A stretch of DNA of 64,000 bases from the NCBI GenBank assembly GCA_964502095.1, contig CAZCUF010000013.1, positions 13,844 to 77,843 of the forward strand. Direction: 5' to 3'. Source of the DNA: JACPVF01 sp964502095 (GTDB lineage Bacteria > Chloroflexota > Anaerolineae > Anaerolineales > Villigracilaceae). Positions 49,683-58,764 of this stretch are shown here, piece after piece. The notes below the pieces were generated by a model. It made no database searches. It was not told the origin of the DNA and worked only from the letters and a program-made list of their open reading frames with translations. The first letter of the stretch is position 1, and the number at the start of each line of letters is the position of its first letter. The position numbers and the translations under genes were made by a program.

Positions 49683-50450
49683 TTAACTCATGTTTTGCGC
49701 TTGCAAATCTCGCGCAGGGCCAATGTGTTGGCGCAATTTTTGTTGCATGATGAAAACTCCGTAGGCTGTGAAGATGATCGTCAGGCTGATGACGATGAAG
49801 GATTGCCAGAAGGGAGGCATCGCAAAGCCAGGCTTCTGAAGGAAGAAAATAAAGTCTGTGAGGAAGTGCGAGAGGATTAAAAGCCAGAGAGCGTCTTTCT
49901 TAAGCGCCAGCGCGGCGTAGGCAAAACCGATCGCGGTCGCATACCCGATTTGCATTGCGCTTGCCAACAGATCTTTCCCTGTCAGGGCGTTCATGGCATG
50001 AGTCAACCCAAAGAGCAACGCGGTGATGATCGCGGCTCTCCAATGCCCGAACGGCTTGATGGCTTGCAACATCACACCGCGAAAGATGGTTTCTTCGGCG
50101 AACGCCACTGCCAACGTGACGGCAAATACCGCCGACACTTGGGCAAAACTTTCGATCTGCATGCCTGGGATCAAATTGAGAATGGCGGGAACGAGAGGAA
50201 TGAGGAAGTAGAGCAAGTCGCCTCGCTGTCGCAGAGGCGTGAAGCCGACGGTCTCCCACCACTTCAATCTGGTCAGCAAAATTATGACGATGAGAGTCAG
50301 CCCAAAGTTGGCGAGACCGTAAAGCGTCATGTTCGAGAGTCTGAGAAGATAGGCAAATGTTCCCGCGAGGAGATAAACGATCACGACCACCGCCTCCATG
50401 ATGGCAAGGAACCAATACGAGTGACGTTCGATGAATTGAGCGAGTTTCAT
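49683..50450 (-). CDS. CPBP-family intramembrane glutamic endopeptidase
   Basis: A 255-residue membrane protein with the three CPBP motifs: 'EETIFRGVML', 'LLFGLTHAMNAL' and 'LILSHFLTDF'. These place catalytic Glu, Arg and His inside the membrane. It is the second CPBP gene of this cluster. AAGGAG precedes the start. Confidence 0.88.
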   Translation of the reverse strand: MKLAQFIERHSYWFLAIMEAVVVIVYLLAGTFAYLLRLSNMTLYGLANFGLTLIVIILLTRLKWWETVGFTPLRQRGDLLYFLIPLVPAILNLIPGMQIESFAQVSAVFAVTLAVAFAEETIFRGVMLQAIKPFGHWRAAIITALLFGLTHAMNALTGKDLLASAMQIGYATAIGFAYAALALKKDALWLLILSHFLTDFIFFLQKPGFAMPPFWQSFIVISLTIIFTAYGVFIMQQKLRQHIGPARDLQAQNMS

Positions 50451-50480
50451 GGGGCGCTCCTTATTTTTTGATCGTAGAAT

Positions 50481-51065
50481 CTACTTCGGCAGAAACGCCT
50501 CGATAAAAGCTGAGCCGAATAGACATAGCATGCCGCATGCGGCGATCACCAGTTCGTCCTTTGTAAAATATAAATCTTTGAGCTTGCGTTGCTGTACCCA
50601 TTCCCGGGCTGGAAAGGTTTTGCTAACCAGTAGCGACTTGGGTAGTGTAACGGCGCAAAGCAGGGCATATGCGCCGGTTTCCCAAAACCCAATACGCAGG
50701 AAGGCGGCGTTCGCTTCATTTAAAGTGGCAAAAGGTTCCATAAAACCGTTGGTTCCGGCTGTCCAGCCTATTATTACCGCTTGTATCGCCAGAATGATCA
50801 GGCCGGGCGTGATGACGCCAAAGCGAACGAACAGGTTGCCGGCAACGATCAAAAGAATCAGCAGGCTGTTGGATGCGAGGATTGTCCAGAACACGCTCCA
50901 GCCCGTTTGCCTCCGGATCTCCTCCACGCCGCTCCATGCCTGGGGATGCGTGAAGTATGCAAAGCCAAAGAACGACCAAAGCGCAACTGAAAACCCCAGC
51001 CATATCCATAAAGCCCGTGATACAGCGTCTTTTTTATATAGCGCATCCAGCATGACGTTTATCAT
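50481..51065 (-). CDS. Membrane protein of unknown family
   Basis: A 194-residue protein with five likely helices. Its 'AGTNGFMEPF' and 'IGFWETGAYALLCAV' segments loosely recall SpoIIM-type (DUF95) proteins. I start it at 51065 because GGAGG sits about 10 bp before that ATG; the open frame goes on to 51086 and overlaps the next gene. Assignment is tentative. Confidence 0.68.
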   Translation of the reverse strand: MINVMLDALYKKDAVSRALWIWLGFSVALWSFFGFAYFTHPQAWSGVEEIRRQTGWSVFWTILASNSLLILLIVAGNLFVRFGVITPGLIILAIQAVIIGWTAGTNGFMEPFATLNEANAAFLRIGFWETGAYALLCAVTLPKSLLVSKTFPAREWVQQRKLKDLYFTKDELVIAACGMLCLFGSAFIEAFLPK

Positions 51066-51082
51066 TCTGCCCATGCCTCCAA

Positions 51083-51928
51083 TCAATTCGGCAGTGTTGC
51101 CTGCATTACCATCAAGGCTTCTCTCCAGTTGGCAACCGCCAGAATGCCAATGCCAAGCAGGGAGATGGCAATCTCGGCTATCGATATCTTTGGAGAAGGA
51201 ATGATCCGTTCGGGATTTGTGCGAAACAGGCGTTTGACTTCAAAGTGCGACCACCCATAGGATGCGGCGGCCAGCATGACCAGCGCGAACATTTCGTACG
51301 GGCCACTGCGTTCAAAAACTGCCAACGAAGGCGCCATACGAATGGACATGGGAATGGCGAAAGAGTTTGTCCCCAGAAACAACCCGTAGCCAGCAATGTT
51401 ATAGAGCGCAATTAAATAACCGAAAGAAAATCGGTTGACGCGGATCAACAGACTGCTCCCCAGAATCAGTAAAGCGGGAATTGAGTTCGCTTTGAATATT
51501 TTGCTCCATTCTTCCAGAACACTGCTCGACGAGGTATTCAATGCGCTGCGAATCAAATGGGTCTCGGCCCCGCCGCGGAAAAGACCTTCCGGCAGTAAAT
51601 AATAGCCAAAGCTCCAGGCGGTCAGCAGAAGGCTTAGTCCGAAGATAGTCAGGCTGGCGAGTCGAATAAGTAATTTGGGATGCAGTAGCGCATTTGCCAG
51701 CCAATTCACTCTGGCTGGTCCAACGCGTTTTGAAATTATTTTCGACTGAATCCGATTGGTTACAGCCGGATTTCTTTCCAGAAAATATCCTATTCCAAAC
51801 CCCACCAGCGCTCCAACTGGCACCAGGGCAAACATAAAGTACTGCCCCAAAAGCACAAACCCCATGCAAGCAATCAGGAAGGACAACCCTGCGCCTCTTG
51901 CAACTGAAATTTTGATCGTATTATTCAT
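51083..51928 (-). CDS. Membrane protein, SpoIIM-like
   Basis: A 281-residue protein with about six helices. 'FKANSIPALLILGSSLLI' followed by 'GLFLGTNSF' and 'GPYEMFALVMLAAASYGW' has the layout of SpoIIM/DUF95 proteins (N-helix-G-x-NG and a later Glu helix). AGAGG precedes the start at 51928. It may work with the neighbouring membrane protein as a pair. Confidence 0.65.
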   Translation of the reverse strand: MNNTIKISVARGAGLSFLIACMGFVLLGQYFMFALVPVGALVGFGIGYFLERNPAVTNRIQSKIISKRVGPARVNWLANALLHPKLLIRLASLTIFGLSLLLTAWSFGYYLLPEGLFRGGAETHLIRSALNTSSSSVLEEWSKIFKANSIPALLILGSSLLIRVNRFSFGYLIALYNIAGYGLFLGTNSFAIPMSIRMAPSLAVFERSGPYEMFALVMLAAASYGWSHFEVKRLFRTNPERIIPSPKISIAEIAISLLGIGILAVANWREALMVMQATLPN

Positions 51929-51969
51929 GTGCCGGACCTCTGTTTTGCCTGCTGTTATTTTCGCCATTT

Positions 51970-53073
51970 CTATTTATAAGTTTCAGGGAGGATGGTCTCC
52001 ACCATCAGTTGGTGGAACAGGCTGGCTTCCTCCCAAATCATGCCGTGCCCGGAGTTTTCAAAGAAAACCAATTCCTTCTTTGGCGCTTCGAGCAAGTTGA
52101 AGTATTCTTCGGGAATGCTGGATGGATTATTCATATCGTGTCTTCCCAGCACAATGTAAACCGGCAGGTCGAGGCGGGAGGCTTCCACGCGTAAATCCAT
52201 CTCCTGCAGTTGGGGATAGACCGCGTTAAAAGTGTTCATCAGCCCAAGCAGGTAATAGACCCGGTCGAGCCAGCCGTACTCGGGTTGTTTGAGCATCAAC
52301 TGAATGGCGTCGCCTTCGCGGCGATAGGTTTCATCCTTGATGTTGGGCACTTCAAAGAGTTGGTACTCGCGCCCGAACAGTGTGGCGTAGGGTTGGATGG
52401 GACTCTTGCCAAAATAAGGCGGCGGGCCTTGCGCTTCGAGCGTCTTGACGAAATCTAAATCACCGGTTTGGCGGGAATGCTCCAGTACCATGTCGTAAAT
52501 CATCTGGTCGGTTTCCTGAACATCCACCATCTGGGCGGCGCCGATGTAGGCATGATATAGATCGGGACGTTGTTGGGCGGCTAGCGCTCCAATGATGGTG
52601 CCCCAGGAATGTCCCATCAGGTAGATTTTCTGCTCACTGAAACGTCCCCGCAACATTTCGCTCAACTCGATCACGTCAGATACATACTGGTCGACGGTCA
52701 GGCTGGACTTGGGGTTGAGCGAGGGATAAGATTTTCCACAGCCGCGCTGTTCCCAGATGACGATCACGAAATGTTTCTCCAGTTCGCTGTTGAAACGTAA
52801 TACGCGCGCCGCCTCGCTTGCGCCGGGGCCGCCGGAAAGAAAGAGCAGGACGGGTTTGTTCACATCGTGACCGCGGATGATGAGCCACTGGTCCACGCCG
52901 CCGAGTCTCACTTTTTCAAGCGAGGCGATACTGCCAGGCAGAAGCTGGTCGCCTGAACCGGGAATGGCGGGAGTATGGGCTATCCATTGTGAGAACAGCA
53001 CGATCGCAACCGGCAGAAGAATGAGGATTAGCAGGACGGTCATACAGCCTCTACGTTTGTTGGAGTTATTCAT
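51970..53073 (-). CDS. Alpha/beta hydrolase (proline iminopeptidase-like)
   Basis: A 367-residue hydrolase with an N-terminal membrane anchor (~10-32). The nucleophile motif is 'GHSWGT', and 'LFLSGGPGASEAARVL' and 'IVIWEQRGCGKSYP' match the proline iminopeptidase/S33 family. The active-site acid and base are in 'VLGRHDMNNP' and 'NSGHGMIWE'. First gene of the minus-strand cluster. Confidence 0.88.
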   Translation of the reverse strand: MNNSNKRRGCMTVLLILILLPVAIVLFSQWIAHTPAIPGSGDQLLPGSIASLEKVRLGGVDQWLIIRGHDVNKPVLLFLSGGPGASEAARVLRFNSELEKHFVIVIWEQRGCGKSYPSLNPKSSLTVDQYVSDVIELSEMLRGRFSEQKIYLMGHSWGTIIGALAAQQRPDLYHAYIGAAQMVDVQETDQMIYDMVLEHSRQTGDLDFVKTLEAQGPPPYFGKSPIQPYATLFGREYQLFEVPNIKDETYRREGDAIQLMLKQPEYGWLDRVYYLLGLMNTFNAVYPQLQEMDLRVEASRLDLPVYIVLGRHDMNNPSSIPEEYFNLLEAPKKELVFFENSGHGMIWEEASLFHQLMVETILPETYK

Positions 53074-53376
53074 GATTTCACCTCTTTGTTTTTCGGCTGT
53101 TCAATGCTGACATTCAAAGAATTCAGGAATACCTCTGGCGGGAGTTACGTGGAAATAAGGCCGTCCAAGCCGGAGTCCTTCGCCTGGAAGCCGATCCAAA
53201 TCTTTGGTTCTCGCACTAGGTCATTATAGGAAAACTTCACCGCAGCGAATATTCACAAAAATCCGCTTTTTTAATGCCGAATGGCATTATTTTTTTCGCT
53301 TTTCCCAGCCTTCCCGCGCTCGACGGTAATGGCCGAAGCGGGTATAAAACGATATAAAATTGAAGCGGAGGCCAAC
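53074..53376. other. Divergent intergenic region
   Basis: 303 bp between the hydrolase and the carotenoid-type gene, presumably with promoters for both. GCGGAGG stands before 53377, and AGAGGTGAAATC before the hydrolase ATG. I do not see a clear -35/-10 pair. Confidence 0.4.
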
Positions 53377-54159
53377 ATGACCCGCAAACTAATGTGGATT
53401 TTCCTCGGCATTTTCATCGTCCTTACCGCATATAGTCTTTCGGCCCATTACCTGAACCTGCCGGTGGCGTACTACTTCCTTGCCACTTCCATTGCTCCGC
53501 TATTTGGGCTGGGGGCGGCCCTCCTGCACGCCAGCCGGCGCTGGGATTGGCGCGCCGCGCTGACCCTGTTCGTCATCTCGTTTGTAATTAGCCTCGCATA
53601 CGAAAGCCTGGGCGTGGCAACAGGACTGGTCTATGGGCCGTATCATTACACCGAAAAGTTGGGACCAAAATTTCTCGGTTTGGTCCCGTACATCGTCCCG
53701 GCCATGTGGTTTATGATGATGTACCCGTCCCTCGTTATTGCGGAGCGGATAGTGCCGCGCGGGGATGGCTGGAAACGCGGGTTGGCTATTGCCATGATTG
53801 GCGGAATCGTGATGACCGCCTGGGACGTGGTGATGGACCCGATGATGACGCGCGTCGGTCATTGGGTGTGGGAAGTGAATGGCGCATACTTCGGCGTTCC
53901 GCTTCAGAACTATTGGGGCTGGTGGCTGACCTCGTTCAGCGTTTTTCTCGTCAATTGGCTGGCGGCACATCGACGCGCTGTCCCTGCGCGAGACATGGAT
54001 GACCGCATCATAGTCGCCGTGTATATCGTCACCGGCCTTAATGCAGTTCTGACCTGTCTCAGCCCTGACGCTATCCAACAACTTGGCGGCGCGGCAGTGG
54101 CTGGATTCTTTGCCATGGCTCCGTGGGCGATTATGGGTTGGATAAAAGCAAAGGAATAA
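53377..54159 (+). CDS. Carotenoid biosynthesis protein (CruF-like)
   Basis: A 260-residue polytopic membrane protein of the DUF422/carotenoid biosynthesis family, which includes carotenoid 1,2-hydratases such as CruF. Typical parts are 'YESLGVATGLVYGPYHYT', 'AWDVVMDPMM' and 'WVWEVNGAYFGVPLQNYWGWWLTSF'. No phytoene synthase or desaturase is nearby, so the substrate is open. A GCGGAG site marks the start at 53377. Confidence 0.88.
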   Translation: MTRKLMWIFLGIFIVLTAYSLSAHYLNLPVAYYFLATSIAPLFGLGAALLHASRRWDWRAALTLFVISFVISLAYESLGVATGLVYGPYHYTEKLGPKFLGLVPYIVPAMWFMMMYPSLVIAERIVPRGDGWKRGLAIAMIGGIVMTAWDVVMDPMMTRVGHWVWEVNGAYFGVPLQNYWGWWLTSFSVFLVNWLAAHRRAVPARDMDDRIIVAVYIVTGLNAVLTCLSPDAIQQLGGAAVAGFFAMAPWAIMGWIKAKE

Positions 54160-54189
54160 AAACAGCCCAACTTAACATTGAGCTGTTTT
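54159..54189. terminator. Terminator between convergent genes
   Basis: AAAACAGC/GCTGTTTT with inner CAA/TTG, followed on both strands by T- or A-rich ends. Confidence 0.8.
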
Positions 54190-54210
54190 CCGGGAGAAAT
54201 TTTGTACTAT

Positions 54211-54417
54211 CTACGTTTGTTTACGAAATTTATATCCATTGTCAAATACGCCCTTATAAATCTGATCGCGGTTGGGCGCTGGATTTAAAGTGTACTTTCT
54301 GGACTGGAGGGACGAGATGAACCAATCCCCAATCCCGTGTATGTCTGATACCAAAGTGGCGGTTGTTGCCAGAAAGAACGCGCTTAGCGCGCCGATGAAT
54401 AGCATTTTGTTTTCCAT
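54211..54417 (-). CDS. Small hypothetical protein with N-terminal helix
   Basis: 68 residues. A hydrophobic start (residues 5-22) may be a signal or anchor, followed by a polar tail. AGGAG lies 6 bp before the ATG and the gene is 16 bp behind the one upstream. No family recognised. Confidence 0.62.
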   Translation of the reverse strand: MENKMLFIGALSAFFLATTATLVSDIHGIGDWFISSLQSRKYTLNPAPNRDQIYKGVFDNGYKFRKQT

Positions 54418-54433
54418 CTGAAACTCCTATCGG

Positions 54434-54853
54434 TTAGACGACAATTTGTTGTGACGCCATAACGTAGAGTGAAATCGTGTAGCATAAAGTAACTACGATG
54501 AACGCCGACAACATCCCATATTGAAGAAGCAGGTTGATTGAACCTTGCGGGTAAACAAGCTGAAATACCAACCGGGTCAGCCATAAAATACAAGTCGCCG
54601 CCAGCGTGACAATGATGGAATAGCGATTTGCTTTGCCTCCATAGACGAACAGCATATTCAAAATTCCAAACAATACCAGGGATAACGAAAAGAACACATT
54701 AATAGCCCGGACAGCGACAATCAACTCCGTTGCTTTGGGATCAATGTGGGAATACCACTTCCAGGCTTGGGGTACGAAAAAGTGCCATACCCCAAAGCCA
54801 ATGGAAGCGCTGCTGCCAATCATTACCAAAATCTTCACGAGTGAATTTGTCAT
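54434..54853 (-). CDS. Four-helix membrane protein
   Basis: 139 residues with four hydrophobic helices. 'GFGVWHFFVPQAWKWYSHID' near the start resembles small uncharacterised membrane proteins of actinobacteria and Chloroflexota. AGGAAGG precedes two consecutive ATGs (54856 and 54853); I choose the second for spacing. Confidence 0.7.
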   Translation of the reverse strand: MTNSLVKILVMIGSSASIGFGVWHFFVPQAWKWYSHIDPKATELIVAVRAINVFFSLSLVLFGILNMLFVYGGKANRYSIIVTLAATCILWLTRLVFQLVYPQGSINLLLQYGMLSAFIVVTLCYTISLYVMASQQIVV

Positions 54854-54898
54854 CATATCCTTCCTGTTGGCGAACATAAAACAGTTCACGTTCGATGA

Positions 54899-55498
54899 TC
54901 ACTCTTCAACTTCGATGCGTTCCACCAGAATCTGCGAGCCGTTGTAATCAGGCACATTACTGACCAGCGTACCGTATAGATGGACGATCTTGTCGCTGTC
55001 GCGCAGAGACTCGATCTGGGACTTTACAACCGGGTCCGTTGAATCGATGCCAAAGTAGATAGCCTGCCCCAAGTCCTGTCTTTCAAAATAGTCATCATAC
55101 TGTGCGCCGGATTTGGTACTCTTGATGACGCCCCACCAGTCAGCGATCGATTCCGTGGTGCCTGGCGGCATGTAACCACCCGAGGCTTGTTCTTCTGCGC
55201 TAGCACCTGCCTCTGTGGTTGGTACAACAACGATAGCGGGATCACACTCTCCGCGAAAATACGCCCACTCGTCACAGACACTGCCATCTGGAAAAACGCA
55301 TTGTCCACTTTGACTGCCATCCGCGGCGGTGACAATTTCGAGTTTGTTGCCATTCTGCTCGCAATAGACTGAGGCAGGATTTGGTACGCCCGCCTGAGGC
55401 ATGACCGTCGCAGAAGGTTCAGTCGCCGCTTGGGTCTGGGGCGACGCGCAGGCTGTCAGCGTTATCAAAATGATTGTGAGCGCAATGATCTTTTTCAT
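54899..55498 (-). CDS. DUF333-domain lipoprotein
   Basis: A 199-residue lipoprotein with lipobox 'TLTACAS'. Residues ~38-85 are a DUF333 domain ('NPASVYCEQNGNKLEI', 'QCVFPDGSVCDEWAYFRGEC') with four cysteines. The remainder ('DYFERQDLGQAIYFGI', 'LYGTLVSNVPDYNGSQILVERIE') looks like a small beta domain. Start at 55498 ('MKKIIALTI'); the frame runs on upstream through a Lys-rich stretch. Confidence 0.84.
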   Translation of the reverse strand: MKKIIALTIILITLTACASPQTQAATEPSATVMPQAGVPNPASVYCEQNGNKLEIVTAADGSQSGQCVFPDGSVCDEWAYFRGECDPAIVVVPTTEAGASAEEQASGGYMPPGTTESIADWWGVIKSTKSGAQYDDYFERQDLGQAIYFGIDSTDPVVKSQIESLRDSDKIVHLYGTLVSNVPDYNGSQILVERIEVEE

Positions 55499-55536
55499 TT
55501 TTTTCTTCTTTCTATTCTTCTTGGTTTTTGAATATC

Positions 55537-55755
55537 CTATGTTTCTTTGGTTTCCCGTGACTTTACCCATGTCAGGATCACGCCGAAAATAACCGCAAAG
55601 CGGAAACTGGTTTCCCAGTCTGCAGCGCTTACGCCGTGCCCGATGAGGTTCCAGAGAAACGTGACGAGCGCGACGGTGACGAGGGTTATTGCGAAGACGG
55701 TTGCAAACTCAATAGCCGTTTTCTTTATTGTTGTGAATGCAAGAGACGTTTTCAT
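55537..55755 (-). CDS. Small two-helix membrane protein
   Basis: 72 residues with two helices and charged ends. It begins 1 bp after the stop of the DUF4386 gene, so the two are translationally coupled. No family recognised. Confidence 0.68.
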   Translation of the reverse strand: MKTSLAFTTIKKTAIEFATVFAITLVTVALVTFLWNLIGHGVSAADWETSFRFAVIFGVILTWVKSRETKET

Positions 55756-55756
55756 T

Positions 55757-56473
55757 TCATGCCTCCAGTGCCAATCGTCTGGCAGACAGAGCAGAGATCG
55801 CCGATGGCTTGAATCCCTTCACGATCATCCAGATTGCAAAGACCATTTCCTGAATGGCAGTTGGGATCATCAATTGTCCTATTCCAGATTCGATTAATGG
55901 AGCTGTATGTAGCGGACCAAAGATGCTTACAATTTTTGCGGTGAAGTACAACACTGCACCGACAATTCCCCAGCCTGACAGCCACCGTGGAATGAGTCGG
56001 GTTTGATAAAACAGGATGAAGATCATCAGCGTACCGACGCTGAAAACGATGCCTCCGATGATTTGAATCCATTCTCCTGCGGCGACGAGCATTGAACCCA
56101 ATGTTTGGACATCAGTTGAACCAGTCTTTCCATAGATCTCGCTAACGGTCAGCAGAAGAAGCATACTGATGACCAGAAGCGTTTGGCATATCGCTTCAGA
56201 TACTCCTCTAAATAAGACCCCGCCGAACGCCAAAACTTTATTGTGCTTTTCAAGGATTGGATACAACAGCACCGGAACCATGGCGAGGGATAATCCCATC
56301 AGCAAGACGAAAAGCGTTCCGATAATCCATTGAGTTTCATTTGCATCTACATTGAGCGGATATGACGCTTCAACTCGGATAGGTGCGGTAAAAGCTCCAG
56401 ACAGAATACCGGAAATTGTTCCAATGATGAATAGAACTCCAACGACGACGGCGATCTTCCTGTTTGTATTCAT
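55757..56473 (-). CDS. DUF4386 membrane protein
   Basis: A 238-residue protein with six hydrophobic helices in the DUF4386 pattern ('IIGTISGILSG', 'LYPILEKHNKVLAFGGVLFRGVSEAIC', 'GVLFRG'). Function unknown. AAAGGAGAAAAA precedes the ATG, the same leader as at 57952 and 58386. Confidence 0.85.
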   Translation of the reverse strand: MNTNRKIAVVVGVLFIIGTISGILSGAFTAPIRVEASYPLNVDANETQWIIGTLFVLLMGLSLAMVPVLLYPILEKHNKVLAFGGVLFRGVSEAICQTLLVISMLLLLTVSEIYGKTGSTDVQTLGSMLVAAGEWIQIIGGIVFSVGTLMIFILFYQTRLIPRWLSGWGIVGAVLYFTAKIVSIFGPLHTAPLIESGIGQLMIPTAIQEMVFAIWMIVKGFKPSAISALSARRLALEA

Positions 56474-56487
56474 TTTTTCTCCTTTCT

Positions 56488-57174
56488 TTATTCAACAACG
56501 ACATGCGCCAAGGCTGAAGGCGCGCGGCAACCGACGATAGCGGGCGCTTCGTGAACGAGCGAGTCATTCGCTAATGCCTCGACCATGAACAAGGCGTAAT
56601 CCACACGACGCGCGAGATTGCTGGCGAGAATGGGATCGCCTACGTGGCGACTCCACACGGGCAAACCCTGGCTCTCACCCTCTTCAAGGTCGCTTCCGCG
56701 CACGACCATCCAACGGGTGGCGCTGGCAAAAATCCGACGGCACGCTTCGACCTGATCGTCCAAATCCACAAAAGGAATGATGCGCGTGATCCAGCGGGCT
56801 ATCTTCTCCTCCCTTTGCAAAGACGGCGGGTAGACATCCTTTCCATCACGCGTGATATGCCAGCCGCAAGAGAAAATGAGTCGCGCGCCGGGTTGTGCGT
56901 AATCGAGGACCGCCTGGGCTGTTCCCGACGAGTAATGCTGATTGCCCCAAGGGACCAGCACAGTGAGGACTCCGTCACACCCGGCGACAGCCTTCTTGAT
57001 AATTTCGCGGTCATTCGTCGCACCGGGGATGATTGTGATGCGCTCTTTGAAGGCTTCGAGTTTGCCCACACTGCGCGCGCGGCAGACACCCACCACTTCG
57101 TAGCCCCGAGCCAACGCGTGCTGAACCATGTGCCTGCCGAGTTTTCCAGATGCCCCAATAATGCAGATTTTCAT
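56488..57174 (-). CDS. NAD(P)-binding (NmrA/SDR-a5-like) protein
   Basis: A 228-residue Rossmann-fold protein starting 'MKICIIGASGKLGRHMVQHALARGYEV'. It belongs to the atypical short-chain dehydrogenase group ('AGCDGVLTVLVPWG', 'RWMVVRGSDLEEGES'). These act as redox sensors or flavin/quinone-linked reductases. A repeat follows upstream at 57198. Start at 57174 after AAGGAG. Confidence 0.87.
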   Translation of the reverse strand: MKICIIGASGKLGRHMVQHALARGYEVVGVCRARSVGKLEAFKERITIIPGATNDREIIKKAVAGCDGVLTVLVPWGNQHYSSGTAQAVLDYAQPGARLIFSCGWHITRDGKDVYPPSLQREEKIARWITRIIPFVDLDDQVEACRRIFASATRWMVVRGSDLEEGESQGLPVWSRHVGDPILASNLARRVDYALFMVEALANDSLVHEAPAIVGCRAPSALAHVVVE

Positions 57175-57197
57175 TTTATTCTCCTTGATCACCAGAA

Positions 57198-57275
57198 CGT
57201 CCCGAAGGTTTTGTTGAGAACTTTTGCCGTATTTGCGACAACCCTTCGGCTGGCTCAGTGCAAGCCTTCGGGACG
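57198..57275. repeat. Dispersed inverted repeat
   Basis: CGTCCCGAAGG and CCTTCGGGACG arms, with an inner CCCTTCGGCTGGCTCAGTGCAAGCC part related to the repeats near 34525 and 43070. Confidence 0.75.
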
Positions 57276-57292
57276 GTTTCAATAGATGGCAT

Positions 57293-57952
57293 CTACGCCA
57301 TCTTGCCCGGGTTGCTGCGCAGAAGCACGATTCCCAGCCAGAGGAACCACACGATCTGGAGCAATCCAAAGACGACGCCAACATCCGCAAGCGACGGCAT
57401 AACCGAAATGAGGCCAGCGGCCGCGACCACAAATCCGAGCCAGTTGAGCAGCTTGGGAAGCGCATTCGTTCGAGAAGCGGCCCAACTCACAAGCAAGAGC
57501 CATAACCCGCCCAGCAGTTCTCCACCGGCTCCACCCAAGCCCTGGGCTGTTGTTTCAAGCACCTGCCAGGCCCACACGGCTTGAGGCGGATCAATGGCAT
57601 ATAATCCAACGACCGCTTCCATGCCATAGTTGAACACCATACTACTCCCCAAGAGAAGACAAGCCCAGATGAGGGCGACAGCGGTCGCGACCTGGGCCAT
57701 CATCGGCGCGCCAACTTTCAAGCGGTGATAGAGGGCCAACCCCAACACAACCAGGCCGAGCGCAACAAATTCATAGACGATCACGTGCATCGCGAACATG
57801 CTCGTGTAGTTATCCCTGAGTAAAATGACCTTCTCAATGGGGTCAACGACAGAGGGATAGTTAACTATGACAAGGAAGTAGGGTATTGCTACAATGTATG
57901 CCACAGCCATATACAGCGCGGCGATACCACCAGATTTCTGTAACGTTTTCAT
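57293..57952 (-). CDS. Multi-pass membrane protein (DUF4386-like)
   Basis: A 219-residue protein with about six helices. The layout resembles DUF4386 proteins ('VFNYGMEAVVGLYAID', 'LGGLWLLLVSWAA'). AAAGGAGAAAAA precedes the start at 57952. It lies between the SDR-like gene and a membrane/soluble fusion. Confidence 0.74.
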   Translation of the reverse strand: MKTLQKSGGIAALYMAVAYIVAIPYFLVIVNYPSVVDPIEKVILLRDNYTSMFAMHVIVYEFVALGLVVLGLALYHRLKVGAPMMAQVATAVALIWACLLLGSSMVFNYGMEAVVGLYAIDPPQAVWAWQVLETTAQGLGGAGGELLGGLWLLLVSWAASRTNALPKLLNWLGFVVAAAGLISVMPSLADVGVVFGLLQIVWFLWLGIVLLRSNPGKMA

Positions 57953-57975
57953 TTTTTCTCCTTTACTCAAATAGG

Positions 57976-58626
57976 TTAGGCTTCAACGCTGCGCCAAGTC
58001 CATGCGAAGCCAATGATCAGCAGCAGGCAGAGGGTCTCAACACTGGCGATGAAAATATAGTGGGGATACGATGCCATGCCGCCCCAGATGTAGGCAATGG
58101 TGAATATGCCCGCAATGATATTGACCCAGTGATTCACTCCGTACTTCAACACACGGGAAAGGATGATCATTGCCACTGGAATCTCCAACATGATCGCGCC
58201 GACCAGCATCAATTGATGGATTGGTGCGCCGGTGCTGACTGAGGTTTTCGTCACTTCATCGAATGCCCCAGGGATATGTAATGAAAGAATATCCGCATAA
58301 GCCATATTAATCATGACCACGATCCACAGAGTGGAAAGCAGAACTTTCGTATCGATCTTTTTTGCAGGGGTGGTGTTGACATTCATTTTTTCTCCTTTTT
58401 CAGAACGATTAACTTGGATGACCGAGACCAGGGGCATGCCCAGATCACGCACTTTTTTGAGCAAGCCATGCAGGGCCGCTTGATCCGCCATAGGTCCAGA
58501 AAGAAGCGTGTTGCCGTTCTCTTCGAGTGTGATGGTCAAGCCGTCGAACCAGTCGGCCCATTGACTGTCCAGGTATCCCTTGATGCGGATTTCGTAATAG
58601 TCAAAGTTTGTCGGCTTGTTGCTCAT
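57976..58626 (-). CDS. Fusion of a small soluble domain and a DUF6326-like membrane protein
   Basis: A 216-residue frame with two parts. Residues 1-~80 ('YYEIRIKGYLDSQWADWFDGLTI', 'DQAALHGLLKKVRDLG') match a small stand-alone protein often found in operons. Residues ~81-216 are a four-helix membrane protein of the DUF6326 kind ('YADILSLHIPGAF', 'APIHQLMLVGAIMLEIPVAMI'). Between them AAAGGAGAAAAA stands before an ATG (58386), so the second part can also be made alone. No stop separates them. Confidence 0.78.
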   Translation of the reverse strand: MSNKPTNFDYYEIRIKGYLDSQWADWFDGLTITLEENGNTLLSGPMADQAALHGLLKKVRDLGMPLVSVIQVNRSEKGEKMNVNTTPAKKIDTKVLLSTLWIVVMINMAYADILSLHIPGAFDEVTKTSVSTGAPIHQLMLVGAIMLEIPVAMIILSRVLKYGVNHWVNIIAGIFTIAYIWGGMASYPHYIFIASVETLCLLLIIGFAWTWRSVEA

Positions 58627-58710
58627 CGTTTTCTCGGCTACTGCCATACGATACCGTTGGACATGGTGAGGTGTCATCACCAGATGATGTGATTGATGTG
58701 GTGATTGCGC

Positions 58711-58743
58711 GGAAAATAAAAACTCCAGCAGATTGCTGGAGTT
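58711..58743 (-). terminator. Terminator of the LuxR-type regulator gene
   Basis: On the minus strand, AACTCCAGCA/TGCTGGAGTT followed by TTTATTTT. It separates the regulator transcript from the genes downstream. Confidence 0.88.
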
Positions 58744-58764
58744 GGTTTGGAGAGATTTAATCCG

